Assembly (NCBI GenBank): GCA_041580375.1
Contig: JBFGDZ010000007.1
Location: 1-41,079, forward strand
Length of the DNA stretch: 41,079 bases
Reading direction: 5' to 3'
DNA from: JAPUIN01 sp041580375
GTDB taxonomy: Bacteria; Acidobacteriota; Polarisedimenticolia; Gp22-AA2
How positions within the stretch are numbered: the first letter of the stretch is position 1; each line of letters starts with the position of its first letter. The position numbers and the translations under genes were made by a program. The notes under the pieces were generated by a model, which ran no database searches, had not been told where the DNA came from, and was given only the letters and a program-made list of their open reading frames with translations. Positions 32,071-39,380 of this stretch are shown in pieces.

Positions 32071-33510
32071 CTAGTCGCCATGACGGTGCCCTCCGCCGGC
32101 CGGAGCCATGCCGGAGAGCGCCGCCTTGAGGCGGCTCTCCGAATCGATCAGGAAATTGCCCGACGTGACGATCTCCTCGCCCTCGGACAGCCCTTCCAGG
32201 ATCGCCGTGTACTCGCGGGTCCGCTGCCCCACGACGAGCTCGCGCGGCTCGAACGTCCCCTCGTCCTGCTTCACGAAGGCGATGCGGCGCTCGCCGGTGT
32301 CCAGGATCGCCTCGTTCGGGACGGCCAGGACGGGTCCGGCGTCCTCGACCCGGAACGTGACGCTGGCGAACATCTCCGGTCGGAGGGTGCCGTCCTCGTT
32401 CGGGACGACGATGCGGACGCGGAGGGTGCGCGAGGCCGGATCGAGGTAGGGGTAGACGTAGTCCACGCGCCCCTGGTAGGTCCGTCCGGGCACATAGGAA
32501 AGAATGATTCGCGCCTCCTGCCCCGGCCGGATCAGAGGCGCCTGGTACTCGTAAACTTCCGCCAGGACCCACACGCGCGCCAGATCGGCCACGCGGTAAA
32601 GGTTTTCTCCCGGAGCGATGCTCTTTCCCGCGAGCGCGGCCTTCTCCACGACGTACCCGGAGACGGGGGAGCGGATCGTCATCCGGCGGGACACCGATCC
32701 CCGCTCCTCCAGGTCGCGGATCTGATCGTCCGGGATCTCCCACAGCTCGAGGCGCCGGCGGGCGCCCTGCACGAGCGCCCGCGCCTTCTCGATCGCCGCG
32801 GGGATCGCCCCGGAGGCCTCGAGTCGACCGAGGTTCCTCACCGCCACGAGGTATTCCTCCTGCGTGCTGACGAGCTCGGGGCTATAGATCTCCAGCAGCG
32901 GTTGTCCGCGACGCACGGGCTGTCCCGTCCTGTCGACGTGCAGGACCTCGATAAACCCGGACACGCGGGCGTTCACCCACGACAGGCCGGTCTCGTCGTA
33001 ATCGACCCGTCCCACCGACTCGACGGAGGCCGCGAGGGCGCGGCGCTCGACGCGGGCGGTCTTCACGCCGATGGACTGCTGCTTGTGGACGGGAACGGTG
33101 ATGGTCGCGTAGCCGGCCACGGGCCGCTCCGTCGCTTCGTCGACCTCGACCGGGACCATCTCCATGCCCATCGAATCCTTGCCGGGACGGTCGGAGGTCT
33201 CATTCGGATTCATGGTCGAGCGGTAGATCACCTTGCGCCGGGCCGGCGGCGGCGCGGGAGCCTCTTCCTCGATCGGGACCATGCGCATGGTGCAGATCGG
33301 GCACTCGCCCGCCGTGTCGGAGATCATGTTGGGGTGCATCGGGCAGCGATAGCGCGTCGGAGACGGCTCCTCCCCCGTGTCGTGTCCGGCGTGGACATCC
33401 ATGGAGGCGGCGCCCGGTGCGCTCGCGGGGGACCGCCAGTGCAGGTAGCCGCCGACGGCGAGCCCGCCCAGCAGGAACGCGATCAGCGCGACCAGAAGAA
33501 TTCTTCTCAT
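32071..33510 (-). CDS. cusB: CusB-type membrane-fusion protein with two heavy-metal-binding motifs
   Basis: A 479-residue periplasmic adaptor. It has an N-terminal membrane anchor (about 4-26), then a heavy-metal-binding domain YRCPMHPNMISDTAGECPICTM (about 54-75), then a second, degenerate copy with a KDSMGMEMVPVEV ending (about 110-122). The barrel-sandwich and beta-barrel segments (KVIYRST..., GVKTARVERRALAASVESVGRV, PVRRGQPLLEIYSPELVSTQEEYL, SPVSGYVVEKAALAGKSIAPGENLYRVADLARVW) follow CusB. The Met- and Cys-rich parts fit Cu(I)/Ag(I). The 4-base overlap with cusC indicates coupling. Confidence 0.92.
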   Translation of the reverse strand: MRRILLVALIAFLLGGLAVGGYLHWRSPASAPGAASMDVHAGHDTGEEPSPTRYRCPMHPNMISDTAGECPICTMRMVPIEEEAPAPPPARRKVIYRSTMNPNETSDRPGKDSMGMEMVPVEVDEATERPVAGYATITVPVHKQQSIGVKTARVERRALAASVESVGRVDYDETGLSWVNARVSGFIEVLHVDRTGQPVRRGQPLLEIYSPELVSTQEEYLVAVRNLGRLEASGAIPAAIEKARALVQGARRRLELWEIPDDQIRDLEERGSVSRRMTIRSPVSGYVVEKAALAGKSIAPGENLYRVADLARVWVLAEVYEYQAPLIRPGQEARIILSYVPGRTYQGRVDYVYPYLDPASRTLRVRIVVPNEDGTLRPEMFASVTFRVEDAGPVLAVPNEAILDTGERRIAFVKQDEGTFEPRELVVGQRTREYTAILEGLSEGEEIVTSGNFLIDSESRLKAALSGMAPAGGGHRHGD

Positions 33511-34835
33511 TGGGATGCTCCTCCGGAGGCCTCCGGACCGGGCACGGCCGCGATCGTCTCGAGATCGAGCCCGACCGCGCGCTCCAGCGCGGCCAGCGTC
33601 CCGCCCAGCTCCGCCAGGGCCTCGACGTGGCTCAACTTCAGCTCCAGTAGTCTTCTCTCGCTGTCGAGCACGCCGAGGAAATCGGACGTGCCGGCCTGAT
33701 AGGCGGCCTCGGCCGCCTCGAGCGTCGATTCCGCCTGCGGGACGAGCGTGCTCGCATAAAGTGTGGCCAGGCCGCGCTGCGCCCGCACCGCCGCCAGGAT
33801 GGCGCGTACCTCGGACGTAGCGCGATTCGTCCGGTCGAGCACCTCGCTGCGCGCCGACTCCGTCATCGCCTCCGCCTCGCGCACGCCGGCCCGCAGCCTG
33901 CCGCGCCAGATCGGCACGCTCACGCCGAGCGTCAGCATGTAGCCGTCCTGTCCCGGATCGGGCGCGAACGGATTCGCCGTCTCATCGACCCGGTTCCACT
34001 GAACGCCGACGCGGAAATCGGGGAGATAGTCTCGGCGCATGAGACGCTCCCGGAGCGTCCCCGCCTCGACCAGGCTCTTCGCCTCGGTGATCTCGGGTCT
34101 CGCCGCGCGCGCCGCTTCGTACAGGGCCTCGTCGCCGGGAAGAACGATCGCCGGATCGGGGGGATCGAGGGCCGGCCCCACCGCCGCCCCGGCGTCCCGG
34201 TCCAGGAGGGCGTTGAACGACGCCGCGACCCCCTCGCGGTCGCGGCGGAGCAGCAGGAGACGCTCCTCGATGAGCGAGTGCTCCGTCTGCGCGCGCAGGA
34301 CGTCTCCCTGACCGGCGAGGCCCGCAGCGTAGCGGGCCCGCGCCACCTGCTCCAGTCGGTCGAGAAGGTCCGCCTCCTCCGCGACGATCTCGAGAGAGCG
34401 GTCGATGCGGAACAGATCGTAGTAGGCGGCGCGCACCTCCAGGGCGACGTCGAGACGAGCCGCCCGCCATGCGCTCTCCGCCGCCTCCGCCTCCAGGCGG
34501 GAGATGCCCCCCCGGAGCGGGCGCTTGCGATGAAACGGGATCTCCTGGGAGATCTCCAGCACGCCGGTGATGGGTCCGTTGGCCGTCACGACGTCCTCGA
34601 ACATGAACCCGTAGGAGAGCATCGGGTCCGGCAGGGCGCTCTCCTGCTCGGGCCGATCGAGCATCGCCTCGTAGCGCAGGCGGAGCGCACGGACGCGCGG
34701 ATTGACCTCCATCGCCCCGCTGACGGCGCTCGTGAGATCGATCGGATCGCCCGGATCCCGGCCCGCGATTGCCGCGGCGACGGACGGCGCCATCAGCGGG
34801 AGGAGCACCAGAACGGCGCAGGACAGTGCTTTCAA
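33507..34835 (-). CDS. TolC-family outer-membrane efflux protein (CusC-like)
   Basis: A 442-residue outer-membrane factor with a signal peptide (MKALSCAVLVLLPLMAPSVAAA). The long helical regions carry the two TolC-type repeats, with alanine/arginine/glutamate-rich coiled coils such as RAAYYDLFRIDRSLEIVAEEADLLDRLEQVARARY and VLDRTNRATSEVRAILAAVRAQRGLATLYAS. It forms the exit duct for the CusAB pump. There is no lipobox, unlike E. coli CusC. It lies 113 nt after the Cys-rich gene and overlaps cusB by 4 bases. Confidence 0.9.
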   Translation of the reverse strand: MKALSCAVLVLLPLMAPSVAAAIAGRDPGDPIDLTSAVSGAMEVNPRVRALRLRYEAMLDRPEQESALPDPMLSYGFMFEDVVTANGPITGVLEISQEIPFHRKRPLRGGISRLEAEAAESAWRAARLDVALEVRAAYYDLFRIDRSLEIVAEEADLLDRLEQVARARYAAGLAGQGDVLRAQTEHSLIEERLLLLRRDREGVAASFNALLDRDAGAAVGPALDPPDPAIVLPGDEALYEAARAARPEITEAKSLVEAGTLRERLMRRDYLPDFRVGVQWNRVDETANPFAPDPGQDGYMLTLGVSVPIWRGRLRAGVREAEAMTESARSEVLDRTNRATSEVRAILAAVRAQRGLATLYASTLVPQAESTLEAAEAAYQAGTSDFLGVLDSERRLLELKLSHVEALAELGGTLAALERAVGLDLETIAAVPGPEASGGASQ

Positions 34836-34948
34836 AGCGACACCTCGGGAGCGCGCGCGCTCCGCGCCGGTCGATGTCAGGCGCGCGGGTGCGCGGCGCT
34901 CAGATAACGGTTGAAACGGAAGTGATCAGACGCGTCGGTCGGGGACTC

Positions 34949-35311
34949 TCAGCGCAGGATGGAGGAGTGCTGCAGGTAGAGAGGCGGCGGCCCGCCGTGA
35001 GCGGGCAGGGCCGGTGCCGTGCGATGCGCCAGAACGGGGACGGGCTCGGCGAGGTCGGACTGCCAGACGAACGTCCCGGCATCGCCCCCCGAGATCGGCA
35101 GGGCCCGCCGCTGGGCGGCCGGCGCGCTGTGAGTCTCGGCCGGCTCGACCCGGCAGCAGGACTGAGCCTGCAATCCCGTGCCGCACCCGCTCGATGTATC
35201 GCAGCACGGATGGGCCCGGGCCTCGGCGGGCGCGCAGAACGGGGCGATGAGGAGGATCGCCAGGAGCGCGGCCGACGTCAGCGAAGCCGAGACACGGAGA
35301 ACTGCTCGCAT
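34949..35311 (-). CDS. Cys-rich exported small protein heading the copper operon
   Basis: A 120-residue protein with a signal peptide (MRAVLRVSASLTSAALLAILLIAPFCAPAEARA). The mature part has paired cysteines in HPCCDTSSGCG and QSCCRVEPAE and ends in PPLYLQHSSILR, a tail I associate with small proteins beside RND metal pumps (recollection, not checked). The His-Cys-Cys groups could bind Cu or Ag in the periplasm. ATG 35311 is chosen because the signal peptide starts there and a TATATT lies only 6 nt before it. It is 113 nt before the CusC-like gene, and I see no promoter in that gap. Confidence 0.65.
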   Translation of the reverse strand: MRAVLRVSASLTSAALLAILLIAPFCAPAEARAHPCCDTSSGCGTGLQAQSCCRVEPAETHSAPAAQRRALPISGGDAGTFVWQSDLAEPVPVLAHRTAPALPAHGGPPPLYLQHSSILR

Positions 35312-35317
35312 GCTCAG

Positions 35318-35347
35318 AATATACACCTCCCGGTGCCGGACCGGCAA
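35318..35347 (-). promoter_or_regulatory. Promoter and possible operator of the copper operon
   Basis: TTGCCG (35347-35342), an 18-nt spacer and TATATT (35323-35318), with a TG just before the -10. A CCGGT-N5-ACCGG repeat (35330-35344) lies in the spacer and -35, where a metal regulator of the MerR/CueR type would act. The -10 ends 6 nt before the ATG. The regulator is not in the window. Confidence 0.45.
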
Positions 35348-35415
35348 GGGCGAGGCCGGACGGGCGACTGATCCCGTCAACACGGCCGTCCGGTGAACCA
35401 TTCCCGGGGGGGCGC

Positions 35416-35430
35416 TGACACTGAGTGTCA
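35416..35430. promoter_or_regulatory. 15-bp perfect palindrome, operator-like
   Basis: TGACACTGAGTGTCA is a perfect palindrome about a central G, in the 290-bp region between the divergent copper operon and pseudopilin gene. A second repeat, GACGC-TTC-GCGTC, is at 35447-35459. The spacing suggests a dimeric regulator, not identified here. Confidence 0.45.
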
Positions 35431-35482
35431 TCGGCTCCACGGAATTGACGCTTCGCGTCCGGACCCCCGGGCCGGGTCCGAC

Positions 35483-35510
35483 TTGCAACGTCGATTGGAA
35501 GCACTATGTT
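35483..35510 (+). promoter_or_regulatory. Putative promoter of the pseudopilin gene
   Basis: TTGCAA (35483-35488), a 16-nt spacer and TATGTT (35505-35510). Start near 35517 leaves an 85-nt leader to ATG 35602. The remainder of 35312-35601 shows only the operator-like repeats. Confidence 0.4.
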
Positions 35511-35601
35511 TTCAGGGTCTTAAAGTGCCCGGCGGAGTCTCCGCCTCGTGCCTGGCATCGAGGTTGCTCCCGGGATGATCGGGCTTTTCGTGGGGAAATC
35601 G

Positions 35602-36075
35602 ATGAAGGCGTTTCACGACCGTCCGTCGAGGCGCGGCACCGCGGGCTTCACCCTCATCGAGCTTCTGATCGTCGTCGCGATCATCGGCCTGATCTCGGCC
35701 ATCGCGATCCCGAACCTCCTGAACGCCATCGACAAGGGTAAGCAGAAACGAAGCATGGCGGACGTCCGGTCGATCGCCACGGCGGTCGAATCGTACGGCG
35801 TCGACAATGCGCGCTACCCGCTGAATGTTTCGACCTGGAGCGCGATGAAGCCGCTGCTCAACCCCTTCTTCATCAAGGACCCGCCCGACGTCGACGGTTG
35901 GAGCACCACCTGGGACACGGCGACCGACGCGGCGGGTGACGTCTACACCGTCGCCAGCCTGGGCAAGGACGCCGCGGCCGACACGCGCGCCGGAGGCACG
36001 ACGACCAACTTCGCCTGCGACATCGTGTTCGTCACCGGGCAGTTCTACCAGTGGCCTGAAGGTACGCAGACCTGA
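35602..36075 (+). CDS. Type II secretion/type IV pilus pseudopilin (GspG-like)
   Basis: A 157-residue prepilin. The leader MKAFHDRPSRRGTAG ends in Gly15, cut before Phe16; GFTLIELLIVVAIIGLISAIAIPNLL follows, with Glu20 at the +5 position. The small globular domain shows Tyr/Asn-rich parts (SYGVDNARYPLN, WSTTWDTATDAAGDVYTVASLG) as in GspG-type major pseudopilins. ATG 35602 is fixed by the leader peptide. No assembly ATPase, prepilin peptidase or secretin gene lies beside it, so the machine that uses it is elsewhere in the genome. Confidence 0.85.
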   Translation: MKAFHDRPSRRGTAGFTLIELLIVVAIIGLISAIAIPNLLNAIDKGKQKRSMADVRSIATAVESYGVDNARYPLNVSTWSAMKPLLNPFFIKDPPDVDGWSTTWDTATDAAGDVYTVASLGKDAAADTRAGGTTTNFACDIVFVTGQFYQWPEGTQT

Positions 36076-36209
36076 CGCCGCTCCCCGGTTTTTCCGTCCA
36101 TCCGCTCCTCCCTCCGCGCCCGCGCCGATTCGTCCGACCGTCGACCGGCGCGCGATCGACCGTCCAGTCTGACCGGACGCACATCCCGCGACGCGCGGGG
36201 AGGGATCGA

Positions 36210-36365
36210 TTGGCCGGGACACTCCGCACGCTCTCTTCGGCGCGCTACGACGGGACCGGCGGGGCGATCATCGAGGCGGGCGTGCCCGAGAAGAGGCTGA
36301 AGCGATTCGAGGACGATCTGCGCTCGCTCACACGGGGGAGCGCGCTCATCCTCGCCCGCGGTTGA
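36210..36365 (+). CDS. Small ORF, function unknown (possible protein fragment)
   Basis: A 51-codon frame from TTG 36210, preceded by GGGGAGGG about 5-6 nt upstream. The product includes GGAIIEAGVPEKRLKRFEDD and later SALILARG. This resembles, weakly, the C-terminal end of general-stress/DUF1269-type proteins, where a GVPE+R...YE motif precedes an ILV segment. It may be a remnant whose 5' part is gone, or a chance frame. It ends 47 nt before bactofilin. Confidence 0.35.
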   Translation: MAGTLRTLSSARYDGTGGAIIEAGVPEKRLKRFEDDLRSLTRGSALILARG

Positions 36366-36412
36366 TCCGGCGGGGGAGCGCTGCTATCATCACGCGGCTC
36401 CGGGAGGGCCGC

Positions 36413-36820
36413 ATGGCGCTCTTCAAGGACCGGATCGCAGCCGGGGGCCGCGAGGATCCCCGGACCGCGGACCTGACCCTCATCGACCGCGACATCACCG
36501 TCATCGGCGAGATCATCTCCGACGAGAACATCCGGCTGCGCGGTCGGGTGGAGGGGAACGTCTCGACCTCCGGGTCGGTCGTCATCGAGCCCAACGCTTC
36601 GGTCCGCGGGGACATCACGGCCCGCAACCTCATCGTCGAGGGCACGATCGAGGGATCGGCCGTCGTGGCCCGCAAGTTCGAGCTTCGCCCGACCGGCTGG
36701 ATGCGAGGCGATATCCGTGCGTCCGTGGTCGCGATCGCCGAAGACGCCTTCCTCAAGGGGAAGGTTCTCGCCACGGAGAAGATCTCCACCAACGCGCCGC
36801 GCAGGCGCGCCGGCAGTTGA
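36413..36820 (+). CDS. Bactofilin (polymer-forming cytoskeletal protein)
   Basis: A 135-residue protein. Residues about 22-118 form the bactofilin beta-helix: DITVIGEIISDENIRLRGRVEGNVSTSGSVVIEPNASVRGDITARNLIVEGTIEGSAVVARKFELRPTGWMRGDI gives the regular six-residue turns. Bactofilins polymerise without nucleotide near the membrane and organise wall enzymes or polar complexes. ATG 36413 follows GGGAGGG by 4 nt, with a TATCAT at 36385-36390. It is 22 nt before the mini cytochrome gene. The short charged ends are usual for the family. Confidence 0.92.
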   Translation: MALFKDRIAAGGREDPRTADLTLIDRDITVIGEIISDENIRLRGRVEGNVSTSGSVVIEPNASVRGDITARNLIVEGTIEGSAVVARKFELRPTGWMRGDIRASVVAIAEDAFLKGKVLATEKISTNAPRRRAGS

Positions 36821-36842
36821 GGCGCCTCCGCGGTCGCCGGGC

Positions 36843-37100
36843 GTGAGCCCGCCCGGCCGGGGGCGCGCCGGTCTGATCCTCTTCCTCGCCGGCGCCGCGA
36901 TCCTCACGGGGGCGCTCGTCCTCTACACGCTCCGGCGTCGCCCGCCGATCATCCCCGCCGACCTCGATCACGTTCCTGCGCGCGAGTCGGCGGCCTGCCT
37001 CGTCTGCCACGGACCGTCGGGGAGCGACCCGCGGGGACCCAATCATCCGCTCGACGATCGGTGCTTCGAATGTCACGAGCGGGCGGTCACGCCGCCGTAG
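36843..37100 (+). CDS. Small membrane-anchored dihaem cytochrome c
   Basis: An 85-residue protein: an N-terminal membrane helix (about 10-30) and a short periplasmic part with two CxxCH haem sites, CLVCH (52-56) and CFECH (74-78). It should be matured by the Ccm system at the left end of the window. His68, in the NHP between the two sites, may be a distal ligand. The start is GTG 36843, the closest to the membrane helix; no strong Shine-Dalgarno is seen. It is convergent with the flavoprotein gene, overlapping by 14 bases. The redox partner is not apparent. Confidence 0.7.
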   Translation: MSPPGRGRAGLILFLAGAAILTGALVLYTLRRRPPIIPADLDHVPARESAACLVCHGPSGSDPRGPNHPLDDRCFECHERAVTPP

Positions 37101-38304
37101 GCCGCGCGTTTCCGCCGCCCCTCGGCCCCAGGAGGCACTCCCGGCCGACGGACGGCGCGGCGGCCAGCAGGCGGCGCCTCAGGCCTCGATAGGGCTGGCG
37201 CCCCCCGATCAGGTCGGACATCGTCGCGGCGATCGTCGGGCTGCGCCCGCAGAGCACGACGAGCGCCTCGATGAAGCGACGGTCGAAGAACACCGACGCG
37301 AGTCGCGATGCGCGTGCGAATTCGCCCGCGGTGGTGCCCCGCCACAGCGCGGGGTAGCGCTCCGGCCGTCCCGCGGCCAGGCATTCGGCCAGCAACTGAC
37401 CCGAGAGCATGGCGTAGAAGATCCCCTCCCGCGTGAGGGGATCCACGGCCCGCCCCACGTCGCCCGCTACGGCCCAGCCGTCTCCCGCGAGCACGTCCTC
37501 GCCGGGGAGGGAGCCCGGGATCAACGCCGCGTATCCTGAGGCCCCGTCGACGGCGGCGCGGCCGTAGCGTGAGACGAGAAACTCCCGCATCAGCCCGCGC
37601 AGGGCCGCCGCGGGGGGTGTGCCGAGGGGGCCGCAGATCCCGGCCGACGAGTGATCGATCCGCGGAAAGACCCAGAGATACCCTTCGAGCCGGGGGTAAA
37701 ACTTCAGCGTGATCCGATCCTCGACGATGCCCGGGAGAAAGAGACCGATCCCCTGGGTGAGGAGCCGGGTGTTCGCCGAGCCGGTCAGGCGTCGACGCGC
37801 GAAACCGGCGGCGCCGTCGGCCGCGACGAGGAACGAAAACGGTCCGTGCCCGGCGCCTCCGTCCGCTGCGGCGCAGCGCAGCATCCACGAGAAGCGGCGC
37901 CCGCGCCCGGTCGGGTCGACGCCGCCGGGGATTCGCTCGAAATCGACGATGCGCCCCCGTACGAGACGGGCCCCGGACTCGACGGCGCGATCCAGGAGGA
38001 GTTCGTGCAGGTCGGCGCGGCTGACGACGAGCAGCGGCTCGCGCAGGTCGAACGAAGCCTCACGGCCGGACGGAGCGATGGTGAGACAGCGGCCGATCCG
38101 CATGGCGGGAAGACGCGGGGAGTCCAGGAAGGGGAATCGTTCGAGGGCGCGTGCGGGCAGACCGCCGCCGCACGGCTTTTCGAAGCGGGTGCGGGGCTCG
38201 AAGAGTGTGACGTCGAGGCCGAGCTCGGACAGCCGCCGCGCGCACTGCGCGCCGCCCGGGCCCCCGCCGATCACGGCGATACTCGCCCGCGCCGCCGCGT
38301 TCAT
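37087..38304 (-). CDS. Geranylgeranyl-reductase-family FAD-dependent oxidoreductase
   Basis: A 405-residue flavoprotein. FAD binding: IAVIGGGPGGAQCARRLSELGLDVTLFE, ending in an acidic residue. The GGR family signature region has KPCGGGLPARALERF (about 43-57), and the second FAD site is WAVAGDVGRAVDPLTREGI. Members saturate prenyl chains or, in bacteria, act on quinone side chains and unknown lipids. The enzyme may be relevant to the isoprenoid-linked sugars earlier in the window, but that link is speculative. The start is ATG 38304. The gene's 3' end overlaps the mini cytochrome. Confidence 0.82.
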   Translation of the reverse strand: MNAAARASIAVIGGGPGGAQCARRLSELGLDVTLFEPRTRFEKPCGGGLPARALERFPFLDSPRLPAMRIGRCLTIAPSGREASFDLREPLLVVSRADLHELLLDRAVESGARLVRGRIVDFERIPGGVDPTGRGRRFSWMLRCAAADGGAGHGPFSFLVAADGAAGFARRRLTGSANTRLLTQGIGLFLPGIVEDRITLKFYPRLEGYLWVFPRIDHSSAGICGPLGTPPAAALRGLMREFLVSRYGRAAVDGASGYAALIPGSLPGEDVLAGDGWAVAGDVGRAVDPLTREGIFYAMLSGQLLAECLAAGRPERYPALWRGTTAGEFARASRLASVFFDRRFIEALVVLCGRSPTIAATMSDLIGGRQPYRGLRRRLLAAAPSVGRECLLGPRGGGNARPTAA

Positions 38305-38393
38305 GAGCGTCCCCCCGTCGCGCCGCGAACCGATCCCGCGCGCCTGGCGATCCTACACGCGGCGAGTAGCCGGAGGAAGCCCGCGCGACCGGC

Positions 38394-38422
38394 TTGGAGC
38401 CCCGCGGCAAAGCCGGTATATT
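38394..38422 (+). promoter_or_regulatory. Promoter of leaderless small membrane protein gene
   Basis: TTGGAG (38394-38399), a 17-nt spacer and TATATT (38417-38422). The -10 ends 7 nt before ATG 38430, so the transcript would begin at or next to the start codon. Confidence 0.55.
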
Positions 38423-38429
38423 GACCGGC

Positions 38430-38609
38430 ATGCTGTACGCGGCGGGGAAGATCCTGGAGGTCGCGGGGATGCTGACGCTCGGCATCGCGCTGATCGTCTA
38501 CGGATTCCTCGAGCAGAACATGAACGCCGAGCTCGGATTCCTCGTCGGGGGGACGGTACTGTTCTGCGTCGGACGTCTGCTGGAGCGCCGCGCCGGGAGC
38601 CGGGACTGA
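38430..38609 (+). CDS. Small two-helix membrane protein
   Basis: A 59-residue protein with two membrane helices (about 12-28 and 35-50), a short polar loop with Asn-Met-Asn-Ala-Glu, and a basic tail LLERRAGSRD. No family is recognised. ATG 38430 is close behind its promoter, suggesting leaderless translation. Its stop is directly followed by the ATG of the receiver-PilZ gene, with which it is likely co-transcribed. Confidence 0.65.
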   Translation: MLYAAGKILEVAGMLTLGIALIVYGFLEQNMNAELGFLVGGTVLFCVGRLLERRAGSRD

Positions 38610-39347
38610 ATGACGCCGGGAGCGCGTGACCGGCCGGCCGCGGACGAAGGATCCGAAAAGGTCGCCCGCATCCTCCTGGTCGGAGACGTGAGGCGGCTCG
38701 TCGAGCTCCTCAAAAACTACCTCCGCCGGACCACCTGCCGCATTCTCACCTCGAGGGTGGGCGAAGAGACGCTGGCGGCCTGCCGCCGTGAGAGGCCGGA
38801 CGTCGTGTTCCTCGACGCCTCGCTCGAGGACCCCGGGGGCGTCGAAGCGTGCCGCGCCCTCAAGAGCGAGCCGATGCTGCGCTCCATCCCCGTCGTCCTG
38901 GTCGCTTCGCGCGACATGATCGACCACTGCCTCGGCGCCGGCTGCGATGACGTCCTGCCGAAGCCCGTGGTCCAGGAGGAGTTCCTCTCGCGGGTCCGGC
39001 GGTTCGTCGCGCTGAGGGAGCGGGGCGAGGGGCGCATACCGGTCAGCCTGCGCGTCGAGTACCGGTCGCCGGCCGGCGACCGGGCGGCCTACACGAAGGA
39101 CCTCAGTCCGCGTGGAGCGTTCATCAAGACGATCGAGCCGCTTCCCGTGGGCTCGCGGCTGCGGGTGACGATTCACCTGCCGAAGGGTCGGCCACCGCTC
39201 AACCTGCGGGCCGAGGTGATGCGCATCGTCCGCCGGCCGGCCGCCCACAGCCACCTCCTGCCCGGCATGGGCGTGCGTTTCGTCGATCCGCCCGCCTCCG
39301 ACCGCCGGGCCCTCGAGGAGTTCATCGAGGAGCGTCGGGCCGGCTGA
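38610..39347 (+). CDS. Receiver-PilZ response regulator
   Basis: A 245-residue protein. The receiver domain (about 18-133) has the phospho-acceptor Asp69 in VVFLDASLEDPGG, Ser100 and Lys118 (LPKPV). The N-terminal acidic pair is Gly25-Asp26 instead of two acidic residues. The PilZ domain (about 138-240) has the c-di-GMP signature: an RxxxR (RGEGR, 138-142) and DLSPRGAF (DxSxxG), followed by a GMGVRF motif. A phosphorylation and c-di-GMP dual input is likely; output might be motility or surface traits. It starts right after the previous stop. Confidence 0.88.
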   Translation: MTPGARDRPAADEGSEKVARILLVGDVRRLVELLKNYLRRTTCRILTSRVGEETLAACRRERPDVVFLDASLEDPGGVEACRALKSEPMLRSIPVVLVASRDMIDHCLGAGCDDVLPKPVVQEEFLSRVRRFVALRERGEGRIPVSLRVEYRSPAGDRAAYTKDLSPRGAFIKTIEPLPVGSRLRVTIHLPKGRPPLNLRAEVMRIVRRPAAHSHLLPGMGVRFVDPPASDRRALEEFIEERRAG

Positions 39348-39348
39348 T

Positions 39349-39364
39349 CCCCGGCGACCCGGGG
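39349..39364. terminator. GC hairpin between convergent genes
   Basis: CCCCGG (39349-39354), loop CGAC, and CCGGGG (39359-39364) form a perfect 6-bp stem directly after the PilZ gene and before the end of the Wzy_C/TPR gene. There is no T run on either side, so terminator function is only suggested by position. Confidence 0.4.
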
Positions 39365-39380
39365 CCGCCGGATCACGCGC

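Noticed and set aside
29845..33699. A 1284-codon open frame on the plus strand
   Set aside because: Antisense to cusA and cusB; the product is a His/Asp/Arg-rich mirror of the RND pump and shows no family.
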